Below are positions 11,579 to 22,411 of a DNA stretch of 64,000 nucleotides, in pieces (the first letter of the stretch is position 1; each line of letters opens with the position of its first letter). The notes under the pieces are model-generated. The model ran no database searches, was not told where the DNA came from, and was given only the letters and a program-made list of their open reading frames with translations. A program made the translations under genes and the position numbers. This DNA is from Pestalotiopsis fici W106-1. Lineage: Eukaryota; Ascomycota; Sordariomycetes; Amphisphaeriales; Sporocadaceae. The stretch lies in assembly GCF_000516985.1 (NCBI RefSeq), contig NW_006917104.1, forward strand, positions 186,001-250,000. The letters are read 5' to 3'.

Positions 11579-12803
11579 ATGGTCAACTTCCGCAACTTGG
11601 CAGCCTCACTGGCCGCGGCCTCGGCCATTGGCTCCGTCGTTGCTCACCCTGGCGAGGTTCACACTCCCGAGGAGGTCAAGCGTGAAATCGCTGTCCACAA
11701 GGCCCAGCAGGTCAAGGCTCGCCGATCCCTGGCCGAGTGCGCCAACTCTCCTGCCGCCATTGCTCTCAAGGGGCGTGCCGTTGCCCGCCGTGCTGCCACT
11801 GCTCAGAAGCTCCGCGAGCAGCGTGGACTTACCAAGAGTAAGTGCAAGCCAGGAAGATGTTCCATGTATCACTGGCTAACATGTCCCAGAGTCTCTCCAG
11901 TCCAAGCGTGACCAGACTGCTTTGGAGCAGTGGAGCGCTGTTGACCATGATGTTTCCAGCACTGGATACACTCTGGACACTCCCCTCGCCACCATCTTTG
12001 ACTCCAACTCGACCTGCGCTCTGGTCCCCGAGGTCACCATTGGTCCATACTTTGTCTCTGGCGAGCTGATTCGAACCGACATTACTGACGGCGAGTCTGG
12101 TGTTCCTCTGCACCTTGACCTTCAGTTTGTTGACACGTCGAGCTGCACTGCCGTCGAGGATCTCCTGATTGACATTTGGCACTGCAATGCCACTGGTGTC
12201 TACTCTGGTGTCTCTGCTTCGGGACAGGGCGGTCTCGACACGACCACTTTCCGTGGTGTTCAGGCTACCGACACTGACGGTGTTGCCCAATTCGACACCA
12301 TTGTCCCTGGTCACTATACCGGCCGTGCTGTTCACATTCAGTAAGACTAGTCACTTTTCTTGTCATACACGGTAATGAATTTGCTGACGCGGCCCTACTA
12401 TAGCCTTCTGGCCAGCGCCGACGACACTATCCTCTCCAACGACACTTATGAGGTCGGCTCTGTCCGCCACATTGGCCAGCTGTTCTTTGACCAGTCCCTC
12501 ATCACCGAGGTCGAGGCCACTTCACCTTACAACACCAACACACAGTCCCTGACGGAGAACACCAGCGATGGCATCGCTGCCGAAGAGGCCACCTCCGACT
12601 ACGACCCCTACGTCGACTACGTCCGCCTCGGCGACTCCATCGAGGATGGTCTTTTGGGCTTCATCACCGTCGGCATTGATACCTCTGCCGACTACATTGA
12701 CTCGTACACTCCTGCTGCTCACTACGAGGAGGGCGGTGGCGTCGACACTGGAAACAGCGGTGGCGGTGGTGGTGGTGGCGGCGGTCCTCCTTCTCGCAAG
12801 TAG
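11579..12803 (+). CDS. Secreted intradiol ring-cleavage dioxygenase-like protein
   Basis: Exons 11579-11837, 11890-12340 and 12404-12803 give 369 residues. Residues 1-22 form a signal peptide (hydrophobic Ala-rich core ending VVAHP). A basic linker region leads into the intradiol fold: GPYFVSGELIRTDI, LLIDIWHCNATGVYSGV, FDTIVPGHYTGRAVHIHLL. The expected iron ligands of the family are present: Y140, Y191, H228 and a His of HIH (235-237). The last residues contain a run of nine glycines. Extracellular members of this fungal family are proposed to attack catechol-type or lignin-derived aromatics, but many have no proven substrate. Codon use is C-ending and strongly biased, suggesting high expression. 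A pectate lyase gene follows on the same strand. Confidence 0.9.
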
Positions 12804-13434
12804 ATGGATCAAACGTTTTGATTCATTGCAGAATGACGTGATCTTTACAGGACAGGGTACCTAGGTGGTGAGATGTTCCTGTGAGGGACGAAAACAAAAC
12901 TGTATATTTACTTTCTTGTCCATAGCTTTCCAAAGCAATACTGTCGTTACCGCCCATGAGTTCTCCGCATATTTAGTATGCAATGTGAAAGCAAACCGGC
13001 AAAGTTTTTGATTGTTTTCAAGACTGGCTCGAGTTGTATTATGACGTCAGCCGCAGCTTGTCTTTGATGAACATCTACCTGCGTAGCTAGCCCCTTTCTG
13101 ATTGATCATGGTCCTGAGCTCATTCCGTGATTCCTCTTTGGGAGGGTTTGTGGAGTGTATAGTCTCGAATTAAGCGAGCCCCGATTTTGTTTCCACGAAT
13201 CAGCACCGATTCTGAGGACTATTACCCAAACACCACTTCAAAGCCATATCATAAATGATTGAAACAATGGAAAATGTAGGGCTGCTACTGCGCGGGGACT
13301 TGGAAATATTCTCCGAGCCGATTTCTAATTTCTTGGCGCACGAATGTCAAATTCATTTCACGACCGAGCACATGTTGGCGTTCCTGTGAAAGCCGTAGAC
13401 TTGTTTGTATACTTGAACAAGAAGCCGAGTGACA
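12804..13434. other. Intergenic spacer
   Basis: 631 nt between two genes for secreted enzymes on the same strand. No open frame of note and no repeat seen. It should contain the terminator of the first gene and the promoter of the second. Confidence 0.4.
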
Positions 13435-15061
13435 ATGATGGCCTTCAAGACGTTAATCACATTCGGATTCCTGGCCGCGACCGCGCTGGGCGTGTATCCC
13501 TTGGCGCGACAAGATGATGAGCCCTCACTTCCTGACCGTCAGCCATTTGGATTCGCAGAGCAAGTTACCGGTGGCGGGAATGGCACAGTATACATTGTGG
13601 AAAGCATGATGGATCTACGGACAGCTCTGACTGCCGCGGAGCCACGAACTGTCTATGTCAAGGGAGAAATCAAGGGCAATCAAATCAATGAGTCCACGTA
13701 CGGAGACTGTCAATTGTACATCGATACGAGCAGCGTTCCACAGTACAACTTTACCCTGTACGTCATGTCCTTGAACTCGACGTATACAGATTCCGTCAAG
13801 GCAGCTGTTGCTGCCAATGAGACCTTTGAAGGACGAAATGCTACCGAGTATCTGGCGCTTCTCAACAAGCAGAATGTAAGCATGGAAATCCTGCCTGGTA
13901 TTGAACACGGGTTAATTGCTCGTAAATCTAGGGATGGCGCGGAACAGCGCAAAACGTTCAAAAGTCGTGGGAATCCATCGGCGTCGAGGGAAATCTCACC
14001 TTGATCGGCTGGGACTCGGATGCATTCCTCAATGGTGTCTCCCTTGTCTTCAACGTCCAGTCCAACATTATCATTCGCAACCTGCGCATGGTCCCACCCC
14101 GAGACTGCTTTCCAGCTCCAGAGACATATCCAAACAGCTGGAATGCGCGTTATGATGCCATCAGCGTGGTGACCTCCAATCTCATGTGGATCGATGGCAA
14201 CATTTTCGAAGACGGTACATCGGCTGTGGCTCCGGAAGAGTTCATCTGGGGATGGCAGGTTGACCGGTACGACGGTCTGGTTGATGTCGAAGATGGAACA
14301 GACAACATGACCTTTTCTCACAATATTGTCGCCAACCACCATAAAAGCCTCTTATGGGGAGGAGGAGAAAAGGAAGGGCCCAGAGATATTGGCAAGATGC
14401 ATTTTACAGTCTACGGCAATCACTTTGTCAACTCTCTCAGCCGCAACCCTTTAATGAGGTTTGGTACCTTTTACATTACCAACAATGTGTTTAGCAACTA
14501 TAACAACAAGGAACCGTTGTTTGACTCTACGTCGACCGCATCATTGCATCGAAGGAATGATACTTATACACCCGACTTTCAGTACAACATGGGTATCTAT
14601 AACATGTAAGTCGGTTGCATTACACTCAAGGCATATACCGAGTCTGACTGCTGCACAGGTCGTCCGTGCTTGTATCGGGCAACTACTTTGATCAGTCTGG
14701 TTCGGATCCAGATGATCAGACTCGCATCTTTACCTTTAACGACCTGGCCACGCCAGAACTTCCCGCTACCTTTTGCTCGCCGCCCGACTTGTCAGCCGAC
14801 CAAGCCGCGCTCTATCCGCAGCTGGGCAATCTGACACAGCTTGCTTCGTCGTTCAATGGCCAGCCTGTGAACCTGACAGACAATGTCTTTCAGACATTCG
14901 AGTATTACATCAACTCCAAGACGGACTCGGTCGCAGGCGGTCTCGTGGAAGGCTGTGCCAATTTCGAGGCACAGGCTTTGCCTCAAACCTTCACAACTTC
15001 AGATGAGGTATTGGACTATGTGACCAGTAATGCCGGGCAGCTTGGTCGCACTACGCCTTGA
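13435..15061 (+). CDS. Secreted pectate lyase-like protein (PL1, Pec_lyase_C)
   Basis: Exons 13435-13875, 13932-14605 and 14659-15061 give 505 residues. The start is a double ATG (MMAF) followed by a hydrophobic signal peptide (FGFLAATALG). The parallel beta-helix core shows NIIIRNLRM, DAISVVTSNLMWIDGNIF, DGLVDVEDGTDNMTFSHNI and WGGG, then SRNPLMRFGTFYITNNVF, which matches the SRxPxxR segment carrying the catalytic Arg of PL1. These enzymes cleave polygalacturonate by beta-elimination with calcium, outside the cell. At 505 residues it is longer than the common 330-residue forms, like the larger fungal PL1 clade. Several N-glycosylation sequons occur. Confidence 0.9.
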
Positions 15062-15604
15062 CGCAAAGCCAAGCGAACCCCCAATGTATATTGGCAATGG
15101 CATCATGTCATCACCCCGGTTCTGTATGGTTAGATACAACACCTGGTCTTATTACAGCAATTGTCAATGCAGACGTGAATCTAAAATGGATTAAAACAGA
15201 TCTATTGTACAACCTCCAAAGTAAAAGTGACTCCCTCCAACTGCTTCTAGTCTGTGATTCTATGCTCTATGCATGGAAGCCGTGTGGAAATGTTGGAATA
15301 TTGCCCAACTCTCCGGCAGAAACTCTAGAGGCGCATACAATGCTTGCAAGGAGAAAACCTGCAAACCCATCCTACGCCCAGTCTAAATGCATCAAGAACA
15401 AGACAAAGAAAAGCATCCTCTCAAAGCAGCCTGGACGTTATGCTGCCATCGAATTGAGAAGCCGGGGGTGATGACGCGTGGCAGTCCCAGCAGCGCCTTG
15501 TTCATATCAGGCGTACCAGTAAGGTCGTCGTATTATCTTATCAGTCGATTACATCCTCTTCACCATTGCGCGTCCCCTTGAGCTGTGGATTGCCGTGAAA
15601 TAGC
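15062..15604. other. Convergent intergenic region
   Basis: 543 nt between the 3' ends of the pectate lyase (+) and phosphate carrier (-) genes. The open frame at 15058-15471 overlaps the lyase stop and shows no domain. Expected to hold both terminators. Confidence 0.4.
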
Positions 15605-16883
15605 TTATTTGCCGATCTCGACACCACCGGTGGCACCAAGAGCCTTCTTAATGTCACCGTAGATGGCGAACTGACCGGCGGTCAGGGTACCAACCATGAC
15701 CAGACGGGCACCGATACCACCGTACGAGCCCTTGAGACCAAGCTCCTTGGCAATCTTGATCAGACGGCTGGTGGTGCCCTCACCGGGCAGACCCTTGGTC
15801 TTGTTGATCTTGGACAGCATGGTGTCGGCGGGCTGGGAAACGAGAGCGGCGGCGAAACCGGCAATCAGACCAGAGCCCAGGTTGACAACGGTCTGCTGGC
15901 CGTCGGAGAGGGTGTTCTTGGGGTACTTGCGGAAGACGGCCTCGGCAACCTTTTCGTACACGACAAACTTGGCCATGGTGTAGGGAATCCTAAATGACGA
16001 GTTAGCTTTGCGGTTTTCAGTAGGCGTTGCTTGTCTAGACGTACTGCTTGAACAGGATGGGACCGAATCCGGCGTAAAAGGCACCGGCACCCTCGTTCTT
16101 CAGCATCTTGCCGAAACCAGAGACGAGACCGCTGGCGTAGGTAGGCTCGGAAACGAGACGGATACGGGTAGCCTCAAGAGGGCACAGGGCAATGTCGGCA
16201 AAGAACTCGGCGCAGGCAGAGGAGGCGAGGTAGACGAGAGTGCGGTTGTTGGAGGCAGTCTCGTAGCCAAGGGTGTTAATGGCCTGCTGCTTGAACAGTT
16301 CGTAACCACCGAACTTGAAGGCGCCCTGGAGGAAGTAACCGGCAAAGGTAGGACCGGCACCGGTCAGGAGAGCGCCAGCACCCTCATTCTGGATGACCTG
16401 CTTGAAGCCACCGATCATACCCCGGTTGTAGGTCTGGGGGTCGAGCTGAATTCTTGTCTTGACGCTGGAAAGAGAAGCATGTTAGCGACGTGGGCTCGAA
16501 GCGAATGATTATGGCGTCATGCGTGAAAGAGTCGCGTCGCTGCCGCGTCCATTGAGCAGAGGCGGACAAGAAATCATCGCGACCTGCCAATGATTGATGG
16601 ACGCGTTGGCTTGATGACCAAGACTCCCGAGCCGTGGCCGGGCTTTTCCCAAGTTTCAACATCAAGGCGAGGAATTGGCAGACGCGGTGCTGACGGGCGC
16701 GGGCGCGTTCGTATGATTGAAATAACATGATACGTACACATCGACGGGGGTGAGACCACCGTGGGTGATGGAGCAGCAGATGGCACCAGCAAGGGCGAAT
16801 CTAGAGTAGAGAGCGAGACCGGTAGGCTTCTCGGGGGTGTTGGCCTTGACGGTCTCAACGGCAGCTTCAATCTTGCCAGACAT
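15605..16883 (-). CDS. MIR1: Mitochondrial phosphate carrier
   Basis: Inner-membrane carrier importing inorganic phosphate for ATP synthesis. Exons on the minus strand: 16883-16738, 16464-16045 and 15989-15605, 316 residues, the normal length. The three mitochondrial-carrier repeats each show the PxD/ExxK/R signature: TPVDVVKTR (from residue 45), CPLEATRIR and [16 protein letters not shown] and [11 protein letters not shown] are typical of phosphate carriers rather than other SLC25 members. Intron 1 is long for this window (273 nt) and splits the first signature after GAT GT. Codon use is strongly biased to C/G-ending codons, consistent with high expression. Confidence 0.95.
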
Positions 16884-17346
16884 TTTGACGGAAGTGAGAG
16901 GATGCGATGAGAATTGACAAAAAAAGACTGAGTGGAGAGTTGACGACAGAGAAAGAAGTCGTCGGCGCGCAAGGGAAACAGAGGATGGTCAATGGACAAG
17001 AATCCTCGTAATGAAAATGGAGGTTGTAAGTAGAAACTTTTTTGTTTTTGTTAGTTGCGGCTTTTTGAAAGAGACGGGCTGGAAAACTTGACACTGCTTG
17101 GATCGCCACTAGAGCCTTTAGTTACTCTCAATTCACCGCATGCTTTGAGTTCTGCCGGCGTTGCCGATACTTGAACTTTTAGCTCTAGTAGGAGAATGCC
17201 GATGTGCTGATGCCGAAAACGTCACAACACCGCTTCCGACTGATCAAAGACCGCCTGCGCGTCCGAGAGGCAAACTGACAATGGCAATGACTATAACATG
17301 AACACGTGACAAGATTGCACTTTTGCTCATCTTGGTCATTCTCCAA
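16884..17346. other. Intergenic: phosphate-carrier promoter
   Basis: 463 nt holding the promoter of the phosphate carrier and the 3' end of the NAD(P)-binding gene, both on the minus strand. Purine/pyrimidine-rich runs lie next to the carrier start. No gene seen. Confidence 0.4.
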
Positions 17347-18172
17347 TCATTTCCCCGCCTGAAGCGCGGCTGTCCCTATCCGTTGTAGGTCCTCAGTGGT
17401 TAGGGGTTCCGTCTCGAACCCATTTGCAATCTGATGCAGCATACCCGCAGCGATTTCCACGAGCGACAGGCTAGGAAACATATTCGTGACTCGCAAAAAA
17501 CCGCCTAGGACCGTGTGCAGCACACCGTCACCAATAATCAGGCCTGGCTTTGCAACGGCCGCTTCCCAGCCGTTTTTGGCGGCATACTCGAGAACCATGT
17601 TTTCTGTTTGACCCTAATATCACTCGCATCAGTCTTGAGCCCCTATGAGAGGAGAAATACTGGAAGTATAGTCATCTTACGCGCATCAGGCCATAGTCGG
17701 CCATGAAACGGGGCTTCTGGGTCTGATCTCTCGGTGCCGCAGCGCCGCTCATGTAAAGAAAGCGAAATGGCTTGTTGACGCCGGCCTCTTGTATGGCTTC
17801 CATACCAGTCAAGGTGTTACTCTGGCAGACTCTCTTCACCTCATCCCAAGGCAACGACCGCGATCTCATTGGCGTTATGGCCACTGTCCTAATGTGCAAC
17901 AAGATCAGTATTGCTCGTCACTCGGTCCATATTGTTGAAATAACCTACCAGATGCAGCCATCCGCGTCTGCTAGCTCCTGCTTCACGTCTTCTGAATACT
18001 CGCCATAGTCTTTAATAATAACATTCTTTAGTCTGCTCTGGTCGATGCCTTCTTCAAGGTCCAAGGGTTTACGAGATAGTGCAACGATGGAGGTGAATTG
18101 ATTCGATTGCAAGGCTTGACGGACCACTGCAGAACCCACGAGTCCAGTTGCGCCGGCGATGATGACCTTCAT
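17347..18172 (-). CDS. NAD(P)-binding atypical SDR-type reductase
   Basis: Exons on the minus strand: 18172-17949, 17888-17681 and 17613-17347, 232 residues. The N-terminus MKVIIAGATGLVG carries the GxTGxxG dinucleotide motif of NAD(P)-binding Rossmann proteins (NmrA/HIM1-like, PF13460 type). FRFLYMSGAAAPRD and NGWEAAVAKPGLIIGDG are typical of this group, including the central Ser and a Lys-Pro-Gly. There is no classical YxxxK pair. The length fits a single-domain reductase or a redox sensor; the substrate is unknown. It lies on the same strand as, and downstream of, the Gal80-like gene, so it may belong to that group. Confidence 0.85.
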
Positions 18173-18588
18173 ATCGACTACCTGGCTTCTAAAAGGAGTA
18201 GGTGCTTGACTACCTAATTAGACGCGTTGTCAAGACGAGTGTTTCGTGGAAAAGAAAGGTTCAAAGTGGAATATTGTAATCCAAGGTCTCTCTTAGAAAA
18301 AGAAAAGAATTGATACGCAAGTCAATGAGGCATGTTCTGGCAGACGCTGTTGATAAATACAAATATCAATGGCGGTTTCGCATGGAACAGCGCTTAGCCC
18401 CGAGGACAGGCCTGAGCAATTGACGGACGGCGTTAGCTGCATGACAGTCTGACGGGGGAACAATTGGCCCGGCGCTGCGGCACGGAAAAGGCGAATCGCG
18501 AGCAATCCTGCAAATCCTCAGAATGTTCTGTTATAACCCAAGTACTAGCTCAAATCTATCAACTTCCACCTTTGGCAGAACAACAACT
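18173..18588. other. Intergenic spacer
   Basis: 416 nt separating two minus-strand genes: upstream region of the NAD(P)-binding gene and terminator of the Gal80-like gene. No open frame with motifs. Confidence 0.4.
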
Positions 18589-19794
18589 TTACAGCTCCCA
18601 ACCGGCAGACTTTGCGATTCTTTCCAACAAGCGATGGGTCTTTGTTGCTGACTCGAATGTCGCCTCTAGCCCTTGGCCTTCAGCAAAGCTTTGGTACAGC
18701 CTGGCAGTATTGGTTCCGGGCTGCTCTACCATGGAAGCCGGTGAAGTGTCAAGGTCTTTCAAATCAATCTCCTGAAAACCAGTTTCCTTGCCCTTCTTCA
18801 GCCTCAGTGACCAGTCACTAGATCTCCCGTGCAATCCAAACTGCCAATGTCTTTCCGGTGCTGTAAGCACCAACTCCCCATCGGTTCCTGTAATGATCCA
18901 GCGAAACCCAACTTCATCGGCAGCTGCCTTGGGCTTCCTGAGAGACAAGGAAGATACAGCACCATTGAGCAATATTCCTTGAACAAATATATGATCAGGA
19001 GATGACTTGGCATGTGCCGGGTCGAGCACCTCGCCAGTGGAGGGGTCGATGACGGGCACCGTGGTGTACTGTGACTTGAGCAGACCTTGGACGTCGGAAA
19101 AATCTCCCAAGACATGAACAAAGGTGTCGAGGACTATTGATCATTAAAGTTAGCTCCTTTTTCTTTTTGACATGGACTGGCAAATCAGAGTCTCACGGTG
19201 TCCGAAGAATATGGTGAATTCATTCCCACCGCTCTTGAAGTCGAGGTAATACTCGGCGCCATGAGGCCACATGTCGACGGGTACAGTGGCGGTACTGGCC
19301 GTGAAGACCGAGCTGACGATTCTCCCAATCTTATTGGAAGCAAGGACCTCCTTGAGCTTTAATATAGCGGGATCGGCTCGTGCCTGGAGTCCGACAATGG
19401 TTCGCACATTGTTTGCCGTTGCCAGTCGGGTTAGTTCTTCTGCCTCGGCGATCGATGCACCAAGTGGCCACTCCACAAAGATGTCTTTCCCTTTTTCCAG
19501 GGCTGGCTTGGCTAGGTAAAAGTGCTTTGCAACGTTTACACTGACGACAACGAGGTCGACATCGGGATCAGCTGCGATTTCGTCGGGCGAACCATATGCT
19601 TTGGTCTCAGCGGGCAAGCCGTGGTGCTCAATGGATCTTTTGGCCGAAGCTACGGTGGAATTTGCGACAGCGACAATCTCGTAATCGGCAAGGGCCTGGA
19701 TTGGTCGAAGATGAGCCGTTATCCCCCATGTGCCGGCAGTCATGGGCTGCGTATTTGTACTCAATCCAATGAGACCAACACGAATCTTGGCCAT
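18589..19794 (-). CDS. Gal80-like Gfo/Idh/MocA-family oxidoreductase
   Basis: Exons on the minus strand: 19794-19197 and 19133-18589, 380 residues. The N-terminal Rossmann domain begins MAKIRVGLIGLS and includes DPDVDLVVVSVNVAKHF. The C-terminal domain has FTIFFGHLLDTFVHVLGDF across the splice. In most Gfo/Idh/MocA dehydrogenases the EKP motif supplies a Lys; here it reads EWP (E108-W109-P110). A Trp at this point is what I associate with the fungal Gal80 branch, where the protein binds NAD(P) but acts as a regulator. The gene is divergent from a Zn2Cys6 regulator, the class that Gal80 controls in yeast. An enzymatic role on a sugar derivative remains possible. Confidence 0.85.
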
Positions 19795-19870
19795 TTTTGG
19801 TGAAGCTTGTGGAATATCTGTCTTGAAAGTAGGTATAAAGGTGATGCGATGAATCGAAGTGTACAGAGAT

Positions 19871-19897
19871 GGACTTGAATACCATGGCTTCAAGTCC
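19871..19897. promoter_or_regulatory. 27-bp palindrome, candidate operator or UTR hairpin
   Basis: GGACTTGAA at 19871-19879 is the exact reverse complement of TTCAAGTCC at 19889-19897. The 9-nt spacer contains CCATGG. It lies between the candidate TATA box and the ATG of the Gal80-like gene (77-103 nt upstream), where a repressor or a 5' UTR hairpin would act. Confidence 0.45.
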
Positions 19898-19900
19898 ATC

Positions 19901-19907
19901 TTATATA
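19901..19907 (-). promoter_or_regulatory. Candidate TATA box of the Gal80-like gene
   Basis: Minus strand reads TATATAA, 107 nt upstream of the ATG and immediately upstream of the 27-bp palindrome. Confidence 0.45.
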
Positions 19908-20236
19908 TTCTTAAATTCTCGGCGAGTGACCGGTACTCTACATCACAATTGTCTACTTGACAGGAGAGCACGACTTGCAAAGTCCGCGCACTCCGCGCAA
20001 CTCCGCTGGCACAGCTCCGGATCATGAATAGGATCTGTCGATGCGACAACACCTGATTATTTTCTCGGATTGCATTCAGTACTCCTCAAGTACCCAAGTT
20101 ATTGCGAAAAGTATATGGTTACTGCCAAATGACATGCGATGCCGCATGGCTATTACTCGAGGTTCAAAATATGAGCAGGGCAATTCATCAAGATGGATTA
20201 GTGCAGTATGCCCTTTCAAGAGTAAATATCGGATCT

Positions 20237-20335
20237 CGGCCGTCCACTGCATTACCAGTAAATTGAAAAAAAAATCCACCATGACGGAATCTTGGGACTC
20301 TTTTTCTTATTATGAGAAAGTTGGAGAATCGGCCG
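20237..20335. promoter_or_regulatory. Pair of CGGCCG sites in the divergent promoter
   Basis: CGGCCG occurs at 20237-20242 and again at 20330-20335. Zn2Cys6 dimers bind paired CGG triplets in various spacings, so these are candidate sites for the neighbouring regulator. The motif is short and could be chance. Confidence 0.25.
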
Positions 20336-20568
20336 GCTTGTTATTACAACTACTGGCATCTATAGCGTGATTCTGTGAGCATGGTACCGGGACCCACTTG
20401 AACTCCGGCGCTAAATGGTGATTTGATGAGTTCCGGTCTGCTTAGAAATCGACATTCAGCGACTTGATGAGGCAGCATTGATGCTGGTTGCAGCTGCAGA
20501 GGTGACTCTATCGAATGAACATATTGACCGGATTTACTTGCAAACACTATTGACGACACATTTTGAAA

Positions 20569-22226
20569 ATGCCCATTTCGCGACGGAAATCATGCTTCGA
20601 GTGTCGTGCCGCCAAGGCTCGTTGTAGCCGGGACCCAAACTGCTTCCGGTGTGTGGAACGCGGACTGAACTGCGACTATATGTTACCGCGGCCCACTCCA
20701 TATTCCCGGCCGGCGGATGATACCCCCCCTCAAACCGGCTACATACGGCCGGGGAATGTGGATCAAGCGACCGTTTCCAATGAAGTACCTCTGCCGGCGG
20801 GCAATCCCACAAGTTCCTTTGACGTCGACCCCGAGCTCCCTCTAGAGCAATGGCCCAGCAGTGGGTGGCTGAGGGATAGTCCACTTGGCTCAGAACTTGG
20901 TGATTTGTGGCAGGAAGCCCCGACTCCCTTGATGCCAATGGGAGACTCATCTCAGAGAATCACTTCACAATTACTCGAAATGATAAATGAGGACCAGCCT
21001 GATTCTCGATTTGCGTGCTTTAAAGACTTGGACCAGCAGCAGCCGAGTCCTTTTGCGCAAATGGTCAATACACAGCTGGATGAGTCTAGCTTTGGCCGCA
21101 ATCACGTATTTTCGATCCTTGGGAACAAATGTCGCACAGTATCCGGCACCCAGTTTGACATGCTGGCAAAGCCCAAGAGGGCAATCACCAGCAGCTCATT
21201 CCTAACGACACAGGTACTATTGAGTCAAGTCAGAGAGTATCCCAGCATGCTGCTGAGCGAGCGGTTACCTCCATTCATTTATCCCGACTGCGTCTTGAAC
21301 GGTCAGCGCACAGACGCATGCATTGAAAACGGAATGCATGTTTGTCTGCCAAAGCCGTTGGCGATTTGTGCTACTGTAGTACAATTGTCATCCTCGAGGA
21401 ACCGACAAAATAGCTCCTTTGTCACAAAGATTATCCTAGAAGAGCAGGGACGTCTAATGGATGGAGTAGGTTCAAACTTTTGCGTCTGGCCCCATGTTTG
21501 TTGGTGTTACCTCGAGTCTGACTCTTATTGAACACCTCAGGTCGAATCATTCGACACCGCGGCTCTCTTGGCAGCGACTCAAGCAAGCATGATATATGTT
21601 CTCCTTCAAGCTCAGCGCGCTTCCTCAGCCTCCAGGGATGAGCTCAAATTCATGATTAGCTGTCTTGTTGTAAGAAATCTCTGATTTGACTCTGCAATGG
21701 TTGGAGACTCACAGCTGCTTGGCAGGATCTACTCAGTCGCCTGCACGAGTCGAGTATATACCAGTCTGATATTTACTCAATCAAACCATTAAATGAACGA
21801 GAGTGGGCATTGCTTGAAAGCGTCCGAAGGTTTGTCTGGTTCCCTCAATTCTAAATGCAAGCCTCTCTAACCCATCACAGGCTGGCGGGTTTGCTGTTTG
21901 TGATTGAAATCGTTCTTGGGGTCGTGTTCGGACGAACCGACACGGCAAATTGTCCAGGCTTTGCCAATATTCCCTTGCCTTGCCCAAAGAACCTATGGGA
22001 CTATGAAAGTAAAACATCATGGCCTTATAGAGTCTCAAGGTACACGAAATCTAGGTCAAGTGGAAGCCATCCAACCATATCCGATCTTGTCGCTGCCTCA
22101 AATTCGAGCGCAGATCTGCAGACCATTCCCCTCGAGAATCAAACGTTTGGAAAAGTAGTCGAGTGGTGCCAGGCTCTGGACGATCTCGGAACACTTGTCT
22201 GGATGGCCGTCTTGCTTGACAACTAA
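20569..22226 (+). CDS. Zn2Cys6 transcription factor, cluster-regulator type
   Basis: Exons 20569-21465, 21541-21669, 21726-21829 and 21881-22226 give 491 residues. The binuclear zinc cluster is at the extreme N-terminus: C9, C12, C19, C25, C28, C35, spacing C-x2-C-x6-C-x5-C-x2-C-x6-C. The rest resembles short regulators of secondary-metabolite clusters (AflR-like length and layout): a Pro-rich linker, then a helical part with LLAATQASMIYVLLQAQR. There is no full fungal-specific TF domain. The acceptor for exon 3 was chosen as the second AG (21724-21725) because the nearer one breaks the frame. It is divergent from the Gal80-like gene and convergent with the CYP505 gene, 185 nt away, which suggests local control. 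Confidence 0.85.
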
Positions 22227-22411
22227 TTGTCTGCAATCAAGGCTGTCTTGAGTGAACATGTAGGCATCTAGTAGATACCTTTGTCACGGCTTTTGAAGCT
22301 AGTGCGTACATTCTACATTTAAAGATTCTTATGCTTCTTATCCGTAATACCAGTACAAACGCCTGCCTGTCCCAAAGATGCTAAATGCTGCCAATTCCAG
22401 AATACGACTAC

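Larger units (their letters stand above)
19795..20568. other. Divergent promoter region, Gal80-like gene and Zn2Cys6 regulator
   Basis: 774 nt between two start codons facing away from each other. It contains a TATA box and a 27-bp palindrome on the Gal80-like side and two CGGCCG sites towards the middle (listed separately). No gene lies inside. Confidence 0.6.

Noticed and set aside
16022..16508. 166-codon plus-strand open frame at 16008-16508
   Set aside because: Antisense to phosphate carrier exon 2, which is fully supported.
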